Origin: Lichenicola sp964247735
GTDB taxonomy: Bacteria > Pseudomonadota > Alphaproteobacteria > Acetobacterales > Acetobacteraceae
Reading direction: 5' to 3'
NCBI GenBank assembly: GCA_964247735.1
Contig: CAXTVS010000004.1
Span: forward strand, 1-64,000
DNA: 64,000 nt
The notes beneath the pieces were generated by a model, which saw only the letters and a program-made list of their open reading frames with translations, was not told where the DNA came from and searched no databases. Positions 45,358 through 52,741 of this stretch are shown piece after piece (positions within the stretch are counted from its first letter, which is position 1; every line of letters begins with the position of its first letter). The position numbers and the translations under genes are program-made.

Positions 45358-45396
45358 GACCTCTTCCTCAGACCTCAAGCTTCGGTCGGGTCACCG

Positions 45397-45445
45397 TCAG
45401 GTGCCGAGCCCGAACCCCCGGCACCATCAGGTGCCGAGCCCGAAC
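45397..45445. repeat. 19-bp direct repeat at the secE 3' end
   Basis: TCAGGTGCCGAGCCCGAAC occurs at 45397-45415 and again at 45427-45445, 30 bp apart. The second copy encodes the last codons and stop of secE (FGLGT-stop); the first lies in the secE-nusG spacer. It looks like a short duplication of the secE terminus. Confidence 0.75.
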
Positions 45446-45621
45446 AACGCGCGGACGCCCAGCCCGATGATCTGGTCGACGGCGAAGAAGAAGATCGCCG
45501 TCAGGGACGCCATGGCGGCAACCAGGCCGGTGGTGATCAGGGTGGTGCGGCGCGTCGGCCAGGTGACCTTGGTCACCTCGGCACGCACGTCGCGCACGAA
45601 CTTCACAGGACTGGCCGCCAC
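45427..45621 (-). CDS. secE: Preprotein translocase subunit SecE
   Basis: A 64-aa single-helix subunit of the SecYEG channel. The amphipathic segment PVKFVRDVRAEVTKVTWPTRR carries the conserved VxWP motif and precedes one membrane helix (TTGLVAAMASLTAIFFFAVDQII). It lies between tRNA-Trp and nusG, the standard order. The short C-terminus (GVRALFGLGT) is normal. Confidence 0.96.
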   Translation of the reverse strand: MAASPVKFVRDVRAEVTKVTWPTRRTTLITTGLVAAMASLTAIFFFAVDQIIGLGVRALFGLGT

Positions 45622-45686
45622 GGTTCACCTTCACACCTATCGATTGGACGAGCTTCGCTGATCCCGGGGCCGGATCGGCGGGCGGC

Positions 45687-45763
45687 TGGCAGGGGCGGAG
45701 GGTCTCGAACCCGCAACCTCCGGTTTTGGAGACCGGCGCTCTAGCCAATTGAGCTACACCCCT
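45687..45763 (-). tRNA. tRNA-Trp(CCA)
   Basis: 77 nt with encoded CCA. The acceptor AGGGGTG pairs with CGCCCCT, and the discriminator is G. The anticodon stem CCGGT/ACCGG surrounds loop CTCCAAA (anticodon CCA). The T arm carries TTCGAGA. It lies upstream of secE-nusG, as in most bacteria. Confidence 0.97.
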
Positions 45764-45948
45764 GCAGCGCCGCTGCCTCGCGACCGGATGGGGAGCGATG
45801 AATCTCCCCGCATCGGCCGCGCGGCAAACCCGGCGCAGGTCGCGTAAAGAAGGCGTGCGGCCTGTCCTGTCAAGAGCGGGATGGCGGGCAGGAGCGACGG
45901 CCCGCTCTTGCCCAACCGGGCACGGCCGCGGTAACAGCAGCCTTATAA

Positions 45949-46022
45949 GCGGGCGTAGCATAGTGGTAATGCAGTAGCCTTCCAAGCTACCGAGGAGGGT
46001 TCGATTCCCTCCGCCCGCTCCA
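45949..46022 (+). tRNA. tRNA-Gly(TCC)
   Basis: 74 nt with encoded CCA. The acceptor GCGGGCG pairs with CGCCCGC, and the discriminator is T. The anticodon loop CTTCCAA lies within stem GTAGC/GCTAC (anticodon TCC). The T arm is GAGGG-TTCGATT-CCCTC. It is transcribed away from tRNA-Trp. Confidence 0.97.
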
Positions 46023-46045
46023 GCTCCGGACGACCAGGACCAGCG

Positions 46046-47314
46046 TCAGGCGACGTGGTGCAGCAGCGTGGCCAGGCTGGCGACCTCCTGGCTGACCTGC
46101 GGATGCACGAACGCCGCCGAGCCGCCGCCCGTCGCCGGTTGCAGCTCGCCGATGACCGTTGCGAGGACGCTGCCGAGCTTGGCCGGGCTCGCGAAATCTG
46201 CCGCCAGGGCAGGCGAGTCCGCTGCCAACGTGGACAGCGCGGTGTCGAAGCTGGCGGCGTGCATCATCGAGGTGATCTCCGACGCCAGATCCGGAAACGC
46301 CGACTGAAAGCTCGAGAAGGCAACGCCGAGGCTGGGCGACCGGAGCAGGGCCGGCAGGTCGGCGAGCAGCCTCGGCATGTCCTGCGACAGGGACGTCGCC
46401 ATGGTCGACATGCTGGTGTTCTGCAGCCCGTAGGCGGTGGCCGGCACGACCGCCGAGGCCGCATCCGCGTCATAGGTGTTCAGGCCGTGGTGCTCGTCGA
46501 ACAGGGTGAGGAACTCGTTCGTCAGCGTGCTCACCTCCGCCGGTGTTGCCGGGGTGGCGCCCGTTTCCAGCGCCTGCAGCGAGTAGCCGCTGATGGCCGA
46601 GGCGAACGGCGCCAGCTCTGCGGCGTCGGCGGCGGTGCCGAGCTGCACCACGGTGCCGTAGTGATCCATGTGGGCCATCGTGGCCGAGGCGCTGCCCTTC
46701 TCGGCGGTGTCGGTGCCGTAGTTGGCGAACGGGTCGCCCTTGCCGACATAGCTGATGAAATTGGCGGCGGGCACCGCCGGAGCCAGATAGCCCGGAACCC
46801 CGGAGGAGGCGAACGACATGCCGGCAAGGCCGGTCCGCGAAGCGATAAGCGAGGCCAGCGTCCCGCCTAGCGAGTAGCCGGCAACATAGACGCTGGACGG
46901 CAGGATGCCCTCGGACCTGGCCGCCTGCTGCACCGTCGAGGCGAAGGCGAGGGCATCGGTGAAGCCCTGCACCTTTGACGGGTTCGTGCCGCTCAGGATC
47001 TGCAGGTCCAGCGCAGTCTGTGCGGCCGTCGTGGTGCCCTGGTAGGTGATGATGACGTTGCCGGACCGGTCGAGGAACGCCGACGCGTTCACGCCGCTGG
47101 CGGTCGAGATCGTCAACGGGCGACCGGACTGGTCCCGCATCAGCGTGAGGCCGTAAGCGGATGCCGTGGACGAGTCGACCGAGGCCTGGGCCGCATCCTC
47201 GAAGGTCAGCAGGCCGGGCGCCGGCGCGAACAGGACCGGCACCGGCAGCGGCAGGGGAAGCAGGTTGCTGTCGATGGAGGAGTCGTCGCCGCCATCGTTG
47301 ATCTCCGCACTCAT
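46046..47314 (-). CDS. Lipase-like alpha/beta-hydrolase
   Basis: A 422-aa protein whose N-terminal ~240 residues resemble a class 3 lipase core. It has FLDRSGNVIITYQGTT (oxyanion strand), ALAFASTVQQAARSEG and the nucleophile elbow VYVAGYSLGGTLASL (Ser in GYSLG). The stretch FISYVGKGDPFANYG probably carries the acid and MAHMDHYGTVVQ the His. No classical signal peptide is present; the N-terminus is acidic then Pro/Leu-rich (LLPLPLPVPVLFAPAPG). The ~180-residue Ala/Ser-rich C-terminus is unlike known domains. Substrate and location are unknown; non-classical secretion is possible but unproven. Confidence 0.7.
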   Translation of the reverse strand: MSAEINDGGDDSSIDSNLLPLPLPVPVLFAPAPGLLTFEDAAQASVDSSTASAYGLTLMRDQSGRPLTISTASGVNASAFLDRSGNVIITYQGTTTAAQTALDLQILSGTNPSKVQGFTDALAFASTVQQAARSEGILPSSVYVAGYSLGGTLASLIASRTGLAGMSFASSGVPGYLAPAVPAANFISYVGKGDPFANYGTDTAEKGSASATMAHMDHYGTVVQLGTAADAAELAPFASAISGYSLQALETGATPATPAEVSTLTNEFLTLFDEHHGLNTYDADAASAVVPATAYGLQNTSMSTMATSLSQDMPRLLADLPALLRSPSLGVAFSSFQSAFPDLASEITSMMHAASFDTALSTLAADSPALAADFASPAKLGSVLATVIGELQPATGGGSAAFVHPQVSQEVASLATLLHHVA

Positions 47315-47457
47315 CGTCGTCCCACAAGAACATCTCGGTGGCTGCTCTTATGGATGGGAGAACTTAATGCCGTTCTAAGGCGGGCCGGCCAGGATGGCCT
47401 GCATCTCCACCCGTGCAGGAGGTGGACCGCTTGGCTAGGATCGTTGCCGGTCCGGCC

Positions 47458-47473
47458 GTTCGGCTAGCCGAAC
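47458..47473. promoter_or_regulatory. 16-bp palindrome upstream of the haloperoxidase-like gene
   Basis: GTTCGGCTAGCCGAAC is a perfect palindrome ~60 bp before the gene start. Twenty bases further on, GGCCCAT-AC-ATGGGCC (47494-47509) forms a second inverted repeat. Both have the size of dimeric regulator sites; the binding protein is unknown. Confidence 0.4.
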
Positions 47474-47535
47474 CGAACGGATCTCACCGGATCGGCCCAT
47501 ACATGGGCCTATTCCATCCTCGGGGAGTGCGAACG

Positions 47536-48357
47536 ATGGGAACGATCACCACGGCGGACGGCACGGAGATCTTCTACAAGGACTGGGGCGGAGGACAGCC
47601 GATTGTGTTCCATCACGGCTGGCCGCTCAGCGCCGACGACTGGGACGGGCAGATGATGTTCTTCCTCGACCACGGCTACCGGGTGATCGCGCATGACCGG
47701 CGCGGTCACGGCCGCTCCACCCAGACCGCCACCGGGAACGAGATGGACACCTATGCCGCCGACGTCGCGGAACTCGTCGCGGCGCTGGACCTGCGCGACG
47801 CGGTGCATGTCGGCCACTCGACCGGCGGCGGCGAGGTGGCGCGCTACCTGGCGCGGCACGGGGCGGGACGCGTCGCCAAGGCGGTGCTGGTCAGCGCCGT
47901 GACGCCGATCATGGTCAAGAGCGACGCGAACCCCCACGGCACGCCGCTCGCGGTGTTCGACGACATCCGTCACGGCACTGCGTTCAACCGGGCGCAGTTC
48001 TACGTCGACATCACCCTGCCGTTCTACGGCTACAACCGGTCAGGAGTGCAGGCCGACGAGGGAGTCCGGCGGAACTGGTGGCGCCAGGGAATGGCGGGCG
48101 GCGTCAAGGCGCAGTACGACTGCATCAAGGCGTTCTCCGAGACCGACTTCACCGCTGACCTGAAAGCGATCGACGTCCCGACCCTGGTCATGCACGGCGA
48201 GGACGACCAGATCGTGCCGTTCGCCGCATCCGGGCCGCTGTCGCATGCCCTGGTCCGCGGCTCGACCTTCAAGGCCTATCCCGGCCTGCCCCACGGCATG
48301 CCGACCACGCACGCGGAGCAGATCAACGCCGACCTGCTCGCCTTCATCCAGGCTTGA
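47536..48357 (+). CDS. Alpha/beta-hydrolase, non-heme haloperoxidase family
   Basis: A 273-aa protein with the compact hydrolase fold. Features are FHHGWPLSADDWDGQM (oxyanion region), AHDRRGHGRSTQT, nucleophile elbow HVGHSTGGGEVARYL (Ser in GHSTG), Asp in VMHGEDDQIVPFA and His in GLPHGMPTTH. It strongly resembles the cofactor-free chloroperoxidase/arylesterase group, whose members often act as esterases. ATG 47536 follows GGGGAG. There is no signal peptide, so it is cytoplasmic. Two palindromes upstream suggest regulation. Confidence 0.9.
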   Translation: MGTITTADGTEIFYKDWGGGQPIVFHHGWPLSADDWDGQMMFFLDHGYRVIAHDRRGHGRSTQTATGNEMDTYAADVAELVAALDLRDAVHVGHSTGGGEVARYLARHGAGRVAKAVLVSAVTPIMVKSDANPHGTPLAVFDDIRHGTAFNRAQFYVDITLPFYGYNRSGVQADEGVRRNWWRQGMAGGVKAQYDCIKAFSETDFTADLKAIDVPTLVMHGEDDQIVPFAASGPLSHALVRGSTFKAYPGLPHGMPTTHAEQINADLLAFIQA

Positions 48358-48395
48358 CCAGCCGACCCGGTTGGCCGCAGGGGTGTCGGGCATCG

Positions 48396-48626
48396 TCATG
48401 AGCCGGTCCGCTCCCCTGCCGAGGCCTGTCCCGGTGGCAGGCACGGACCGGCATAGCGGTAGCCCTTGGCCGCGAGGTCGTGCGGATAAAGCTCGCACGG
48501 GTCGGCGACGGCGAACCAGACCGGGTCGCACCATTCCATCACGCACAGGCGTCCGCTCGGATGGTGCTCGAGCCAGTGCAGCGAGCGGTTGGCGCTTCCG
48601 TCGGGCGGCAGGCAGGCAGGATCCAC
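48396..48626 (-). CDS. Small hypothetical protein
   Basis: A 76-aa open frame from GTG 48626 with strong GC bias at third codon positions, so it looks coding. It contains LHWLEHHPSGRLCVMEWCDPVWFAVADPCELYPHDLAAKGYRY in successive pieces, is rich in Trp, His and Cys, and has a Pro/Gly tail. No family was recognised and there is no signal peptide. It converges with the haloperoxidase-like gene. Confidence 0.55.
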   Translation of the reverse strand: MDPACLPPDGSANRSLHWLEHHPSGRLCVMEWCDPVWFAVADPCELYPHDLAAKGYRYAGPCLPPGQASAGERTGS

Positions 48627-48743
48627 GGCGGCATTTCCTTCGGCTTCATCCCGGACGCCTGGTCAGCTCGTGGTCGGGATGCCGGTATCGGCTGGAGGAG
48701 CGGATCGTTGGACCATCAGGAGTCCCTGGTCGCGCCCTTGACG

Positions 48744-48761
48744 CGTCACGAGCTCGTGACG
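48744..48761. promoter_or_regulatory. 18-bp perfect palindrome upstream of a hypothetical gene
   Basis: CGTCACGAGCTCGTGACG is perfectly symmetric and lies 72 bp before the ATG of the next gene, next to a TTGACG (48738-48743). It may be an operator over a -35 region. No regulator can be assigned. Confidence 0.4.
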
Positions 48762-48832
48762 TCCAGTCCGTGGATCAACGGTAGCAGACGAGCGTCGAAC
48801 CGATAACCTCGTTAATCTGTCATGGAGATCGA

Positions 48833-49189
48833 ATGGTGCCGGATGACGAGAAGGAGCTCCTCAGGCTCGCCGTCGAGAATTCCCTCGCCGCCAAGGCGGC
48901 CTGGCAGGCAATGGCGGCCATGGCGGCGCGGAAGGGTCCCGTGACCAAACGGCTGATTCTCGATGCGCTGTTCGCGGCGCAGACGGAGCTGGATTTCGAG
49001 GCGCTGGTGGATGCCGACTCGCAGGCCGGCGACATCTCGGCCCGCGCCCGCGACCAGATCCGGCAGTTCCGCGACAGCCTGGCCGACATCGCCCCGTCAC
49101 CGCCGTTGTTCCAGAAGAAGCCCGTCCCGGGAGCGTCACCGACCTCACGGCCGACCCGGGAACCGGCACGCGGACAGGATCCTTCCTGA
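48833..49189 (+). CDS. Small hypothetical protein
   Basis: A 118-aa protein from ATG 48833, preceded by GGAG. The N-terminal ~85 residues are predicted helical and Ala-rich (ELLRLAVENSLAAKAAWQAM, LILDALFAAQTELDFEALVD). The C-terminus is Pro/Ser/Arg-rich and probably disordered. There is no signal peptide, membrane segment or known motif. It lies between a palindromic putative operator and the convergent tRNA-Tyr gene. Confidence 0.55.
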   Translation: MVPDDEKELLRLAVENSLAAKAAWQAMAAMAARKGPVTKRLILDALFAAQTELDFEALVDADSQAGDISARARDQIRQFRDSLADIAPSPPLFQKKPVPGASPTSRPTREPARGQDPS

Positions 49190-49226
49190 ACGGGTCGCCA
49201 GGGTCAGGCGCCTGGCCCAAGGCCGC

Positions 49227-49312
49227 TGGTGGAAGGGGTTGGATTCGAACCAACGTAGGCGTACGCCAGCGGATTTACAGTCCGCCCCCTTTAGCCACTC
49301 GGGCACCCTTCC
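49227..49312 (-). tRNA. tRNA-Tyr(GTA)
   Basis: 86 nt with encoded CCA and the long variable arm of class II tRNAs. The acceptor GGAAGGG pairs with CCCTTCC, and the discriminator is A. The anticodon loop CTGTAAA gives anticodon GTA. The T arm carries TTCGAAT. It decodes TAC/TAT. Confidence 0.96.
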
Positions 49313-49421
49313 GGCCGGGGAGCCACCTAGGGCCGAACCGGTTGCGTGTCAACGGAAAGGCTGGCGAGCTGGGCCACTCGGCCGCGGTGACGACGAACGG
49401 GCCAGCGGCTAGTATCTGGCC

Positions 49422-50333
49422 ATGCCGCCCAGACCGCCCGACCGTCCCGTTCCTCCCGGCCCCAAGCGTCCCACGCGGGCGCCTGGCGTGCCGCCGCATC
49501 ATCCGGGGGGCCAGGGCCGGAACCAGCACGGCCGCGACGGAAAGGGCCGGAGCGGAGCCGAGCGCGGGCAGGGTCCTGCGGCGCCGCGCGGCACCGGTGC
49601 CGCGCAACAGGGCGGCCCCGCCGGCGCCGCCAACTGGCTCTACGGCACCCATCCGGTGGTGGCGGCGCTGCAGAACCCGCATCGCCGCCTGCGCCGCCTG
49701 TTGCTCACCGAGGAGGCCGAGGCAGGCTTGTTGGGCCGCCTGAACGGCCCGCTGCCGCTGGCGGCCGAGCGCACCGACCGCGCGCGCCTCGACGCCCTGC
49801 TCGGCCGCGACGCGGTGCATGGCGGGCTGGCGCTGCTGGCCGACCCGCTGGCGACGCCACCGCTCGACCAGGTGCTGCAGCGGCCGGGACCGGTGCTGGT
49901 GCTCGACCAGGTGACCGACCCGCGCAACGTCGGCGCCATCCTGCGCTCGGCCGCGGCCTTCGGCGTGGCAGCGGTGATCGTGCAGGACCGCAATGCCCCG
50001 GAGGAGACCGGCGTGCTGGCCAAGGCGGCGTCCGGCGCGCTGGAAACGGTGCCGCTGCTGCGCGCGGTCAACCTGTCGCGCACCCTGGCCGCGCTGAAGG
50101 CGTCCGGGCTCTGGACCGTGGGTCTCGACTCGAGCGGCGGCCGGTTCGACGGCGGCGCGTTCCGGGCGCGTCGCGTGGCGCTGGTGCTCGGTGCCGAAGG
50201 CGAAGGGCTGCGTCGCCTGACCCGGGAAACCTGCGACGAGATCGCCGGCCTGGCGATGCCCGGCACGATGGAAAGCCTCAACGTGTCCAACGCCGCTGCC
50301 GTGGCGCTCTACGAGCTCGTCCGCGGCGCCTGA
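49422..50333 (+). CDS. rlmB: 23S rRNA (guanosine-2'-O-)-methyltransferase RlmB-like (SpoU/TrmH family)
   Basis: A 303-aa SPOUT methyltransferase. After a ~70-residue Pro/Gly-rich disordered N-terminus comes the substrate-binding domain (NWLYGTHPVVAALQNPHRRL). The knotted catalytic domain then shows motif 1 LDQVTDPRNVGAILRSAAAFG, motif 2 LVLGAEGEGLRRLT and motif 3 AMPGTMESLNVSNAAAVALYE. It likely methylates G2251 of 23S rRNA. It lies just after tRNA-Tyr, as in several relatives, and overlaps the antisense DUF2256 gene by ~25 nt. Confidence 0.9.
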   Translation: MPPRPPDRPVPPGPKRPTRAPGVPPHHPGGQGRNQHGRDGKGRSGAERGQGPAAPRGTGAAQQGGPAGAANWLYGTHPVVAALQNPHRRLRRLLLTEEAEAGLLGRLNGPLPLAAERTDRARLDALLGRDAVHGGLALLADPLATPPLDQVLQRPGPVLVLDQVTDPRNVGAILRSAAAFGVAAVIVQDRNAPEETGVLAKAASGALETVPLLRAVNLSRTLAALKASGLWTVGLDSSGGRFDGGAFRARRVALVLGAEGEGLRRLTRETCDEIAGLAMPGTMESLNVSNAAAVALYELVRGA

Positions 50334-50488
50334 CCGGCCGCGTTCGCAGCGCCCTTGCGCCGGCAGGCCTCGGAGCAGTAGCGCACCGCGGCCCAGTCGC
50401 GCGCCCACTTCCTGCGCCAGCTGAACGGTCGTTCGCAACAGGCGCAGGTCTTGACCGGCAGGTCACGCTTGGCGATCCCGCGCGGCAT
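50309..50488 (-). CDS. DUF2256 zinc-ribbon-like mini-protein
   Basis: A 59-aa protein read from ATG 50488: MPRGIAKRDLPVKTCACCER and onward PFSWRRKWARDWAAVRYCSE, with ACRRKG near the end. Four Cys in two pairs (C-x-C-C and C-x3-C) suit zinc binding. The KTCxxCxRPFxWRKKW-like pattern with W-RYCSxxCR is the DUF2256 family. Its start overlaps the stop of the FAD oxidoreductase by one base (TGATG), so the two are translationally coupled. Its 3' end overlaps rlmB on the other strand. The molecular function of the family is unknown. Confidence 0.85.
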   Translation of the reverse strand: MPRGIAKRDLPVKTCACCERPFSWRRKWARDWAAVRYCSEACRRKGAANAAGQAPRTSS

Positions 50489-51426
50489 CAGCCGGCCCTA
50501 CCGATCGCCGAGGCGAGGGCGACGCCGGATCGCCAGGCATCCTCCACATGCGTCCCGAGCAGCCAGTCGCCGCACATGCCCAGGCGATCGGCAGGCTCCC
50601 ATAAGGGGCCGCAGCCGGCATTGCCCGACCTGGCATAGCGCCAGCGATGCGCCGACACCCAGACCGGCTCCGGCAGGTCCACGCCGAGAGCCGCACCGAG
50701 CAGCGCCGGCAGCGTGCGGCAGACCGATCCCGCGTCGTCCTCCAGGTGCTCGCGCGACCAGCCAGGTGCTGCCTGCACCACCCAGGCTTCCGGACCGGTG
50801 CGGCTCGGCTTGGCCGAGTTGCGGGCTGCCCAGCCGATGGCACCGAGATCCTCCACCACGTCGGCCTCCGTCGGCAGCCGGTCGGCGAAGCTCGCCATTA
50901 CCGTCCAGCACGGCACGCTGCGGGTCGCGGCGGCATGCTCCGACAACCGCCGCGAGACCGGCCGGAGCAGCGTCGAGGCCTGCTCCGCCGGCAGCGCGAC
51001 GATCGTTGCGTCGTGGGATCCCGCCGGACCGGTCTCTCCTTCCAGCTGCCAGCCTCCCGGTATCCTGTGGAGCGCTGCGATCCGCTGCGAACGGCGTACG
51101 TCCAGCCCTTCGGCCAGGTGCCGGACCGGTGCGGTCATGGTGGGCGTGCCGACCCAGGCCTCCGCCCCTGCCGCCGGCCAGGGCGCGGCCAGCCCCGCCG
51201 CCTGCCAGCGCGCGACCAGGGCGCGGAAGCCGGGATCGCCGGCGGCGAAATACTGCGCCCCGTGGTCGAACGTCGTCCCGCCCAGCACCGTGTCCACCCG
51301 GCGCGTCGACATGCGGCCGCCGACCCCGGCCGACTTCTCGAACACCACCACCCGGTGCCCCGCCTCCTGCAGCGCCGTGGCGCAGGCGAGGCCGGACAGG
51401 CCGGCACCGATCACCGCGATCCGCAT
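50488..51426 (-). CDS. Renalase-like FAD-dependent amine oxidoreductase
   Basis: A 312-aa flavoprotein. Its N-terminus RIAVIGAGLSGLACATALQE is a dinucleotide-binding fold, and VVVFEKSAGVGGRMSTRR is the FAD/NAD motif shared with renalase and similar oxidases. FDHGAQYFAAGDPGFRALV is a family hallmark, and the C-terminus closes the FAD site (GLGMCGDWLLGTHVEDAW type, here DRLGMCGDWLLGTHVEDAW). The substrate is unknown. It is coupled to the DUF2256 gene downstream and divergent to the DUF393 gene. Confidence 0.85.
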   Translation of the reverse strand: MRIAVIGAGLSGLACATALQEAGHRVVVFEKSAGVGGRMSTRRVDTVLGGTTFDHGAQYFAAGDPGFRALVARWQAAGLAAPWPAAGAEAWVGTPTMTAPVRHLAEGLDVRRSQRIAALHRIPGGWQLEGETGPAGSHDATIVALPAEQASTLLRPVSRRLSEHAAATRSVPCWTVMASFADRLPTEADVVEDLGAIGWAARNSAKPSRTGPEAWVVQAAPGWSREHLEDDAGSVCRTLPALLGAALGVDLPEPVWVSAHRWRYARSGNAGCGPLWEPADRLGMCGDWLLGTHVEDAWRSGVALASAIGRAG

Positions 51427-51476
51427 GGATATACCCCTGATTGCGGCATCGGTCCGGTGACGCCATCTGCACCATC

Positions 51477-51869
51477 ATGGCTCAACTTCTGGTCTGGTTC
51501 GATGGCGGCTGTCCCCTGTGCCGGCGCGAGATCGCGCTGATGCGCCGGCTCGACCGCCGGGACGCGATCCGCTTCGTCGACGTGGCGGTCGAGGAGGAAG
51601 AATGCCCGATCGACCGTGCGGCGCTGCTGGCCCGCTTCCACGCCAGCGAGGATGGCCGGATGCTGTCCGGTGCCGCAGCGTTTGCGGCGATGTGGCGCGC
51701 GATCCCGCTGCTCCGGCCGCTCGGCCTGCTGGCGCGCAACCGCACCGTGCTGGCGGGGCTGGAGCGGGCGTATCTGCGGTTCCTGAGGGTGAGGCCGTAC
51801 CTGGGAAAGGTCTGGGGCGCTGCCCCAGGCCCCGCCAAAGGCGCGCCTTTGGAAACCGGTTCTAGATGA
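51477..51869 (+). CDS. DUF393 (DCC family) thiol-disulfide-like protein
   Basis: A 130-aa protein with the hallmark VWFDGGCPLCRREIALMRRL (DGxCxxC near residues 9-15) followed by AIRFVDVAVEEE and the C-terminal helices around LLRPLGLLARNRTVLAGLERAYLRFL. The CxxC suggests thiol redox chemistry, but function is unproven. The final ~18 residues (VWGAAPGPAKGAPLETGSR) are encoded by the palindromic repeat at 51812-51852, an acquired tail. It overlaps the convergent cysE 3' end by 8 nt. Confidence 0.85.
   Translation: MAQLLVWFDGGCPLCRREIALMRRLDRRDAIRFVDVAVEEEECPIDRAALLARFHASEDGRMLSGAAAFAAMWRAIPLLRPLGLLARNRTVLAGLERAYLRFLRVRPYLGKVWGAAPGPAKGAPLETGSR
51812..51852. repeat. REP-like palindromic repeat, second copy, inside the DUF393 3' end
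   Basis: CTGGGGC-GCT-GCCCCAG (51812-51828) is followed by CCAAAGGCGCGCCTTTGG (51835-51852). Order, GCT loop, spacer (GCCCCG against ACCCG) and trailing AA match the first two hairpins at 17744-17784, with compensatory base changes that keep the stems. It lies between convergent DUF393 and cysE, where it can act as a two-way terminator, and it is translated as the DUF393 tail. Confidence 0.8.
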
Positions 51870-52728
51870 TGTAGTCCAGGGCGGGCAGGGTCTGGTCCAT
51901 GGTGAGGGCTGGCATGTTCGAGTGGCGGGTGCCGACCAGGCGGGCGGGGTTGCCGACCACGGTGGTGTAGGGGCGGACCGCTTCCAGCACGATGGAGCCG
52001 GCGCCGACCTTGGCGCCCTCGCCGACCTCGATGTTGCCCAGGATCTTGGCCCCGGCGCCGATCAATACCCCACGTCGGATCTTCGGATGCCGGTCGCCGA
52101 CGTTCTTGCCGGTTCCGCCCAGCGTCACCCCCTGCAGCAGCGACACGTCGTCCTCCAGTACCGCGGTCTCACCGATCACGATCCCGGTGCCGTGGTCGAT
52201 CAGCACCCGACGCCCGATGGTGGCGGCCGGGTGGATGTCGAGCCCGAACAGCTCCGAGCAGCGGCTCTGCAGGTGCTGTGCCAGGTGCCGCCGCCCGTCC
52301 CGCCACAGGTGGTGCGCGATGCGGTAGATCTGCAGCGCCTGGAAGCCTTTGAAGTACAGGAACGGGGTCACCAGGTCCGGGCAGGCCGGGTCGCGCTCCC
52401 TGATTGCCACCAGGTCCGATGCCCCGGCCGCCACCAGGTCCGGGTCGGCCGCGTGCACCGTTGCCGCCAGCTCCGTCAGCGCCTCGGCCGGAACCGCAAG
52501 GTCGGCCAGCTTGCGCCCGACCAGGGCGGCAAGGGCCGTGGTGAAGTCGGCATGGGCGTGGATGCTGCCGCACATCAGCCGGCCCATGATTGGATCGCCG
52601 CAGCACGCCGCCTTCCCGACCATCTGCCGCCACAGGGCGTCGAGGTCGACGGCACCCAGGGTGAAGCCCGGAAACGGCGGCGTCGCGTCCAGCGGGGCGC
52701 GTGCGAGATCGATCATGTCGTCCATCAT
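51862..52728 (-). CDS. cysE: Serine O-acetyltransferase
   Basis: A 288-aa enzyme that makes O-acetylserine for cysteine synthesis. The N-terminal helical domain (LWRQMVGKAACCGDPIMGRL, FLYFKGFQALQIYRIAHHLW) and the left-handed beta-helix hexapeptide repeats (DIHPAATIGRRVLIDHGTGIVIGETA, LLQGVTLGGTGK, RRGVLIGAGAKILGNIEVGEG) are complete, with active-site His and Asp in LIDHGTG. It starts 13 nt after ubiH. ATG 52725 or 52716 are alternative starts. It ends in the repeat-containing convergent region. Confidence 0.95.
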   Translation of the reverse strand: MMDDMIDLARAPLDATPPFPGFTLGAVDLDALWRQMVGKAACCGDPIMGRLMCGSIHAHADFTTALAALVGRKLADLAVPAEALTELAATVHAADPDLVAAGASDLVAIRERDPACPDLVTPFLYFKGFQALQIYRIAHHLWRDGRRHLAQHLQSRCSELFGLDIHPAATIGRRVLIDHGTGIVIGETAVLEDDVSLLQGVTLGGTGKNVGDRHPKIRRGVLIGAGAKILGNIEVGEGAKVGAGSIVLEAVRPYTTVVGNPARLVGTRHSNMPALTMDQTLPALDYII

Positions 52729-52741
52729 CGTCTGTCCGGCT

